Source: Bacteroidota bacterium
Lineage (GTDB): Bacteria > Bacteroidota > Bacteroidia > Bacteroidales > Prolixibacteraceae
Direction of reading: 5' to 3'
Assembly (NCBI GenBank): GCA_021849365.1
Contig: JAJZSZ010000002.1
Span: forward strand, 1-52,322
Length of the DNA stretch: 52,322 nucleotides
A program made the translations under genes and the position numbers. Below are positions 46,458 through 52,322 of the stretch, one piece after another; within the stretch, counting starts at the first letter, position 1; every line of letters starts with the position of its first letter. A model generated the notes under the pieces. The model did no database searches, was not told the origin of the DNA, and saw only the letters and a list, made by a program, of their open reading frames with translations.

Positions 46458-48023
46458 ATGAAAACAAGATATTTCAAATTCGTAATAGCTTTGGCTGTAA
46501 GCGCTTCGATGTTGTTTACAAGCTGCGACAGTCTCGATTTGGGTCCGATTGACAACTACGGAAACGCTAATTACTGGCAGAATCTGGCTCAGGTTCAAAC
46601 CTATGTCAATGGTATTCATTTAGATTTACGCTCAAATAATTTTGCGCGCAAATTCACAATGGGCGAAGCTCGTGGTGGGCTTCAGGTTATTGGTACTGGC
46701 TCGCAGGGCGCGTCAACTTACGACGATCCGATTAAAGGAAATACCATCAATGTTGATAATCCGGGCGTAACCGCATGGGGATCATATTATGGCAATATTT
46801 TCGACTGTAACCTGTTGATTCAGAAAGTTGAAGGTAGCAGTATTCAAACTGCCAACCAGAAAGATGTGGATTACCTGCTGGCTCAAACCTATGGAATTCG
46901 CGCATTGTACTATTTCACGCTTTACCGTGCTTACGGCGGGGTGCCAATTATCACCAGTGTAAAAGTGCTTGATGGCCAGGTTTCTCAGTCAGATCTTTAT
47001 ACTGCACGTTCAACAGCTAAGGAAGTAATGGATTTCATCAAGGCTGATTTGGATAAATCGCTGAATTATTTCGCTTCTTCAGGAAAAAGCTGGACAAACA
47101 ACGTAACCTGGTCGAAAGCTGCCACGCAGATGCTGGCTGCCGATGTTTACCTTTGGTCAGCAAAAGTTTCTCTTGATAATCAAGCTCCGGCTTCGGGCGA
47201 TTTAGCCAAGGCCGAAAGCTATTTGAATGAAGTGAAAAACAATACTCAGTTTGGTTTGGTAAGCGACTTTGCGTCTATTTTTGCGAGCAATAACGAATCG
47301 AACAAGGAAATCATTTTCAGCATTAATTATGCTGACGGCGAAGCAACCAGCAGTGTTTCTAACTTCCTTTATGCTGATGCTAATATCGTTTCGTTCTATG
47401 ACAAAGCCGGAGCAAAACTTGGCGATCCGCTGAACCTAAAAGGAACTGCTATTCAGCGTTATGAATATACCCTGAATTTCTGGAATGCATTTAAAGCAAA
47501 AGACAAGAGACGTGGTGCAACATTTATGGAGTACTACGATAAAAACGGCGTAGTAAAAGGAACTGTGATGAAAAAATTCATTGGATCAATTAACTCGCAG
47601 GGTGCGCGTGTTTACGACTCAAATGAGCCTGTATATCGCTATGCTGATGTGCTTTTGATGCTTGCTGAAGTTGAAAATATGAAAAACGGCGACCCGGCAC
47701 AATACATCAACCAGATCCGCCAGCGTGCTTATGGTACTGACTATGTTGCAGCAACCGATGCTTATGTGAATTCAGATTTCAAAACCAACGAGTATGCCAT
47801 TCTTGCAGAACGCGATTTTGAATTTGTTTTCGAAGGAAAACGTTGGTACGACGTCTGCCGGATGAAAGACGCTGCAAATGGTAAAGCACTGGCTTTTGAT
47901 GCCAATTCGGCTTACAGTGGAACGCCTGTGTTAAAATCGACGGAAGCTTTCAAACTGTTGTGGCCGGTTGATAAATCGACATTAAATGCTGATCCGAAGC
48001 TGGTTCAAACCTCCGGATATTAA
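46458..48023 (+). CDS. SusD/RagB-family nutrient-binding outer membrane lipoprotein
   Basis: Lipobox SMLFTSCDSLDLGP; RALYYFTLYRAYGGVPII; YRYADVLLMLAEVEN; ERDFEFVFEGKRWYDVCRM. Confidence 0.97.
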   Translation: MKTRYFKFVIALAVSASMLFTSCDSLDLGPIDNYGNANYWQNLAQVQTYVNGIHLDLRSNNFARKFTMGEARGGLQVIGTGSQGASTYDDPIKGNTINVDNPGVTAWGSYYGNIFDCNLLIQKVEGSSIQTANQKDVDYLLAQTYGIRALYYFTLYRAYGGVPIITSVKVLDGQVSQSDLYTARSTAKEVMDFIKADLDKSLNYFASSGKSWTNNVTWSKAATQMLAADVYLWSAKVSLDNQAPASGDLAKAESYLNEVKNNTQFGLVSDFASIFASNNESNKEIIFSINYADGEATSSVSNFLYADANIVSFYDKAGAKLGDPLNLKGTAIQRYEYTLNFWNAFKAKDKRRGATFMEYYDKNGVVKGTVMKKFIGSINSQGARVYDSNEPVYRYADVLLMLAEVENMKNGDPAQYINQIRQRAYGTDYVAATDAYVNSDFKTNEYAILAERDFEFVFEGKRWYDVCRMKDAANGKALAFDANSAYSGTPVLKSTEAFKLLWPVDKSTLNADPKLVQTSGY

Positions 48024-48081
48024 TACGATCAGAACAATCCTCTTCGCATATAGAATAATTGAGTTTACAGATCAAAATTGG

Positions 48082-48107
48082 GTAAGAGCCTGATTTCAGG
48101 CTCTTAC
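48082..48107 (+). terminator. Hairpin between susD and the sialidase gene (possible attenuator)
   Basis: GTAAGAGCCTGA-TT-TCAGGCTCTTAC, 12-bp perfect arms; weak T tract. Confidence 0.55.
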
Positions 48108-48173
48108 TTCAATAATTTTCAAAATCAGTTATATTTAACAATTAGAATCTTCTTCTGAATTCAGACTTAATGT

Positions 48174-49850
48174 TTGATTATGAATTTAAAGCATTCGACC
48201 ATGGCCATTTTCAATATCGTATTTTTTTCTTTGTTGCTTTTTATTTCAACTGAATGTGTGAAAAGTGAATTGATTGTCAAAGAATCTGTTAGCGTGACAT
48301 CAGTTGAATTAAAGCAGAATCATTTACCACTTAACTATGGGGCAGAAAATGCAGGAGTATTTGAATTGCGTTTGGCAGTTACTACTGAAGAAGAAGCCTT
48401 ACTGCTGAATAATGTGGAGGTATTGTTCGATACTGAAAGTAAGTTTGCAGGTATTGAATCTATTTCTGCCAAATATTCCGGAGCTGTGAACGGATCGGAC
48501 ACGAATGTTTTGTTTGGCACTTCAAAAAATCTGAGTCAGAAAACAAATATTTCCGGAACCAGAGAATTAGGTACAGGGATTCATTTTCTGAAATTTGGGA
48601 TTGCAACAACTGCCAATCCTGATTTAATCAGCCGGTTCAGAGTTGAGAAAATTACCCTGTCGTTTAAAAATCACAAACCGGTCTCGGTTTCTCCAACCGA
48701 TAAATATATTTTCCGGCCTAAAATGGTGCTCCGGGCAGCCGGGCAGGATAACACCAATACTTACCGCATTCCCGGACTAATTACAACCAGCAAAGGCACG
48801 CTGATCGCCGTTTACGACAACCGGTACAACAACAGCAAAGACCTTCAGGAAGACATTGACATTGGTATGAGTCGCAGTACCGATGGCGGCCAAACCTGGC
48901 ACCCCATGCGCGTAATTATGGACATGGGCGAATATGGTGGTCGTTCGCAGCGATTGAACGGAACTGGAGATCCTTGCGTTCTGTTCGACGATAAAACGAA
49001 TACAATTTGGGTGGCCGCTCTCTGGATGAGTGGCGCTACCGAAAAAGATATGCTTTGGTGGGCATCGAAACCCGGAATGAAGCCAGAGGAAACAGGTCAG
49101 TTTATGGTGGTAAAAAGTACTGACGACGGTTTGACCTGGTCACAACCCATCAACATTACTTCGCAAATAAAAGATCCGGCATGGCAGCTGCTTTTGCAGG
49201 GTCCCGGACGCGGAATTACCATGACCGACGGAACTTTGGTTTTTCCGGCTCAGTTTAAAGTCGATTTGGGAGCAAAAGCCATTGATGGCGGTCAATATAC
49301 CTGTCATTCAACCATCGTTTACAGCAAAGATCAAGGAAAAACATGGCAAATTGGAACAGGAGCAAAATCAAATACAACAGAAGCACAGGTAGTTCAACTT
49401 ACTGATGGCAGCCTGATGCTAAATATGCGTGACGACCGAAACCGCGCCGATAAAGGCGTAACAAATGGGCGGGCAGTGGCTACCACAACTGATTTGGGAA
49501 AAACATGGACCGTGCATTCCACTTCAAATTCGGCATTACAGGAATCCAACTGCCAAGCCAGTATTATTAGTACTGATTTGATTATCAGCGGAAAGAAACA
49601 GCAGGTTCTGTTTTTCTCCAATCCGAACAGTAAAACTGATCGCAGCCACATGACTATAAAAGCCAGTTTAGATGGTGGTTTAACCTGGCCTGAGGCATAT
49701 CAGGTTGAACTCAATGCCGAAAATGGTTTTGGCTACTCGTGTATGAGCATGGTCGATAATCAGACCATAGGTATTGTTTACGAGGGTGTAAAAGAACTTT
49801 ATTTTCAAAAAATTCCGGTATCAGACATTTTTGGACCATTGGTTAAGTAA
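48174..49850 (+). CDS. Exo-alpha-sialidase (GH33-type, BNR/Asp-box)
   Basis: TYRIPGLITT (FRIP-type); Asp boxes SRSTDGGQTW, STDDGLTW, YSKDQGKTW, TTDLGKTW, SLDGGLTW. Confidence 0.95.
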   Translation: MIMNLKHSTMAIFNIVFFSLLLFISTECVKSELIVKESVSVTSVELKQNHLPLNYGAENAGVFELRLAVTTEEEALLLNNVEVLFDTESKFAGIESISAKYSGAVNGSDTNVLFGTSKNLSQKTNISGTRELGTGIHFLKFGIATTANPDLISRFRVEKITLSFKNHKPVSVSPTDKYIFRPKMVLRAAGQDNTNTYRIPGLITTSKGTLIAVYDNRYNNSKDLQEDIDIGMSRSTDGGQTWHPMRVIMDMGEYGGRSQRLNGTGDPCVLFDDKTNTIWVAALWMSGATEKDMLWWASKPGMKPEETGQFMVVKSTDDGLTWSQPINITSQIKDPAWQLLLQGPGRGITMTDGTLVFPAQFKVDLGAKAIDGGQYTCHSTIVYSKDQGKTWQIGTGAKSNTTEAQVVQLTDGSLMLNMRDDRNRADKGVTNGRAVATTTDLGKTWTVHSTSNSALQESNCQASIISTDLIISGKKQQVLFFSNPNSKTDRSHMTIKASLDGGLTWPEAYQVELNAENGFGYSCMSMVDNQTIGIVYEGVKELYFQKIPVSDIFGPLVK

Positions 49851-49856
49851 ATAAGG

Positions 49857-51836
49857 ATGAGAAGTCTGGGCGTCAAATATAAATCAGTGAAAATGGCTTG
49901 TTTGGTGGCACTTTTCATGTTGTTACAGAATTTTCATGGACATTGCAATTCGTTTGATGCTCCGGCTTTGATTCCGATGCCTCAGAAAATTGTCTGGGAT
50001 AAATTCCACTTTAAAATTGAAGGCAACGAATCGCGAATGGTTCGCCGGATTGTAGCTAATCTTCCTGAAGTTCCAATCAATCAGGAAGAAGCCTACACCC
50101 TTAAAGTTGATGCTGATTCATTGGTATTAAAGGCTAAAACAGCAAAAGGATTATTTCGTGGAGAGCAAACCATCCGGCAACTGACTTTTACCGAAAATGG
50201 ACAGCAGTTCGTTGCAGGTTGTGAAATTACCGACTGGCCTGCTTTTCAGGTTCGCGGGTTTATGCAGGATGTTGGCCGCAATTTTATGTCGCTGCTCCTA
50301 CTGAAAGAGCAGATTGATGTGATAGCCGCATACAAATTCAATGTGTTTCACTTGCATTTGACCGATAATCCGGGATGGCGGTTGGAAAGTAAAAAATATC
50401 CGCAGCTGAATGCCGCATTTGCAATGACCCGCCGACCAGGGAAATATTACTCTCAGGAAGAATTTATCGAATTGGTAAATTATTGCAATGATCGGTTTAT
50501 CACACTCATTCCTGAACTGGATATTCCCGGACACTGCGAGGCATTCCGAAAGGCTTTTGCAATTGATTCGATGAGCGATTCGCGTGTAAAACCAATCTTG
50601 CTTGATCTGATTGATGAGCTTTGCAGTCTGGTTCCAAAAGAGAAAATGTCCTACATCCATTTAGGAACCGATGAGGTTTGGACAAAAAATGAACGACCTG
50701 CCCCCGGGCTTCTGGATGCTTTGGTTAAACGTGTGAAGCAAAACGGCAGAGAAGTGATTGTTTGGCGTCCAGGGCAGCAGATTGATACAGATAAAACTTC
50801 AATCACGCAATTATGGTCGTCGAATGGAAAACCAAAAGCTGGTCACCGTTATCTGGATTCACGGTTGAATTACCTGAATCATCTTGACCCCCTGGCTGGA
50901 GTGGCACAACTCTATTTCGACCGGATCTGCGGAGCATCTCAAAGCGATTCACTTCGTTTGGGAGGAATACTCTGTTGCTGGAATGACAACAATGTGGATG
51001 ACGAATACAATATTTTACGGCAGAATCCGGTTTATCCCGGAATGCTCACTTACAGCGAGACTTCATGGAAAGGCCAGCTGCTTGACATTGGCGAAAAATA
51101 TCTGGCCAAATTGCCTGCGCATGATGATCCGCTTTTTAAGGAATTTCAGGAGTTTGAAAGCCGGTTGGTTCGGCATCGCGACCTGTATTTCCAGGGAAAA
51201 CCATTCCCATATGTCAGGCAGGCAGATATTTCCTGGAAAATCTTCGGCCCGTTTGACCACAAAGGAGAAGTTGACCACAACTTTAAAGGCGAGGAAGCTT
51301 TTGAAAAAAATATACCGTTTGAATACCGGAATTATGCTTTTTTAGGTCCGGTTTATGGCGGAACCATTCATGTCAGGCATTTTTTCGGATTTCCGTCATG
51401 GATTTCGGAAAAGCAGGGAACCATATTTGCAACAACCAAAATTTGGTCGCCAATCGATCAGCAGGTTGGGTGCTGGATAGGATTTCACGATTGGTCGCGC
51501 TCCGGCGGAAGGCGTGGCGGACCATTCCCCGAACAGGGACAATGGCACAACACCAACCCTAAAGTTTGGCTAAACCGAGAACTGATTGAACCGCCGATAT
51601 GGAAGAATCCCGGACTCGCTGAAAAAACGGAGGAAGTGCCGTTCACTGATGAGAATTATTTTTTTCGCGAACCTACCGGCATTTTCCTGAAAAAAGGCTG
51701 GAACGAGGTTTTGTTGAAAGTTCCACAGGGAGGGACGTCGTGGAAGTGGATGTTCACGTTTGTTCCGGTTCAACAGGATGGAGTGAATGTGCGCGAAGTT
51801 TCAGGATTAAAATACAGTGTTGATAACGAAAAATAA
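49857..51836 (+). CDS. GH20-type beta-N-acetylhexosaminidase
   Basis: GFMQDVGRNFMS; FNVFHLHLTDNPGWRLE; LIPELDIPGHCEAFRKAF; YIHLGTDEVW (catalytic D-E). Confidence 0.88.
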   Translation: MRSLGVKYKSVKMACLVALFMLLQNFHGHCNSFDAPALIPMPQKIVWDKFHFKIEGNESRMVRRIVANLPEVPINQEEAYTLKVDADSLVLKAKTAKGLFRGEQTIRQLTFTENGQQFVAGCEITDWPAFQVRGFMQDVGRNFMSLLLLKEQIDVIAAYKFNVFHLHLTDNPGWRLESKKYPQLNAAFAMTRRPGKYYSQEEFIELVNYCNDRFITLIPELDIPGHCEAFRKAFAIDSMSDSRVKPILLDLIDELCSLVPKEKMSYIHLGTDEVWTKNERPAPGLLDALVKRVKQNGREVIVWRPGQQIDTDKTSITQLWSSNGKPKAGHRYLDSRLNYLNHLDPLAGVAQLYFDRICGASQSDSLRLGGILCCWNDNNVDDEYNILRQNPVYPGMLTYSETSWKGQLLDIGEKYLAKLPAHDDPLFKEFQEFESRLVRHRDLYFQGKPFPYVRQADISWKIFGPFDHKGEVDHNFKGEEAFEKNIPFEYRNYAFLGPVYGGTIHVRHFFGFPSWISEKQGTIFATTKIWSPIDQQVGCWIGFHDWSRSGGRRGGPFPEQGQWHNTNPKVWLNRELIEPPIWKNPGLAEKTEEVPFTDENYFFREPTGIFLKKGWNEVLLKVPQGGTSWKWMFTFVPVQQDGVNVREVSGLKYSVDNEK

Positions 51837-51856
51837 ACGAATTAAATAGTTGAACA

Positions 51857-52322
51857 ATGGAAAGGTTTGAAGGATTAATTGCAGCACCTTTTACTCCAAT
51901 GGATGTGAACGGTGAAGTAGTATACAATCAGGTTAGTGTTTATTACGATTTTCTGGAAAAGAACAAGGTGGTAGGTGCGTTTATCAATGGCTCGACCGGC
52001 GAGGGCGTTTCGCTTTCGCAAAAGGAAAAAATGAAACTGGTTGAGGCCTGGACTGCCAAATCGAAGGTACAGAAATCGGTAAAAGTGATTACACTTGTTG
52101 GCGGAACATCATACAAAGAATGCATCGAAAATGCGCAACATGCTGCCGAATGTGGCGTTGATGCCATCGCTTTGCTTGCTCCCTATTATTTCAAGCCTGC
52201 CGGAGCCAAACAGCTAGCTGAGTTTGTTGCGCTGGTGGCCGCTTCGGTTCCGCAAACGCCAGTGTATTTTTATCACATCCCGGTTTTAAGCGGATGCTAT
52301 GTGAGCATGTACGATTTCTTGC
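51857..52322 (+). CDS. nanA: N-acetylneuraminate lyase / DHDPS-family aldolase, truncated by the right edge
   Basis: MERFEGLIAAPFTPMDVNGEV...GAFINGSTGEGVSLSQKEK...VYFYHIPVLSG; locus context supports NanA over DapA. Confidence 0.85.
   Translation, partial: MERFEGLIAAPFTPMDVNGEVVYNQVSVYYDFLEKNKVVGAFINGSTGEGVSLSQKEKMKLVEAWTAKSKVQKSVKVITLVGGTSYKECIENAQHAAECGVDAIALLAPYYFKPAGAKQLAEFVALVAASVPQTPVYFYHIPVLSGCYVSMYDFL

Noticed and set aside
1-52322. CRISPR arrays, rRNA, tRNA, IS elements or prophage
   Set aside because: No regularly spaced repeats, transposase or phage-type ORFs, or RNA gene structures were noticed on reading; a dedicated search was not possible.

Overview
The window looks like a chromosomal segment from an anaerobic Bacteroidota bacterium. 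Supporting signs are SusC/SusD genes, TAnnTTTG-type -7 boxes and few Shine-Dalgarno sites. Left to right it contains: a truncated NhaD/ArsB/citrate-permease-like transporter (-); an alpha/beta hydrolase; a Na+-translocating methylmalonyl-CoA decarboxylase operon (CoA-transferase, epimerase, mmdA, oadG-like, BCCP, a 62-aa membrane ORF, oadB); purL; a DedA protein; a PycB/OadA-like carboxyltransferase without a biotin domain; exbB/exbD; a complete hdrCBA-mvhD(flxD)-flxC-flxB-flxA electron-transfer cluster; DUF389; two paralogous two-component systems flanking a 36-aa membrane ORF and nhaA; HAD and EEP proteins; a glutathione peroxidase; dnaX; ferritin; a GreA/Rnk-like factor; an RSH (p)ppGpp enzyme; TPR proteins; and a sialic-acid/amino-sugar PUL (FCD-GntR regulator, susCD, sialidase, GH20, start of a nanA-like gene). 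The strongest observation is in dnaX. The zero frame stops with TAG directly after an A10 run, and the -1 frame then stays open for about 214 codons of tau-like C-terminal sequence. This is either programmed slippage, with the short form in frame zero and the long form made by slippage, or a homopolymer error. Other leads are a shared TATGTnnnACATA operator with mirrored promoters at the sialic-acid locus, an Hdr/Flx complex with no visible disulfide partner, inverted repeats upstream of nhaA, and an RSH with a degenerate hydrolase motif. All assignments come from reading motifs by eye; no searches were run.
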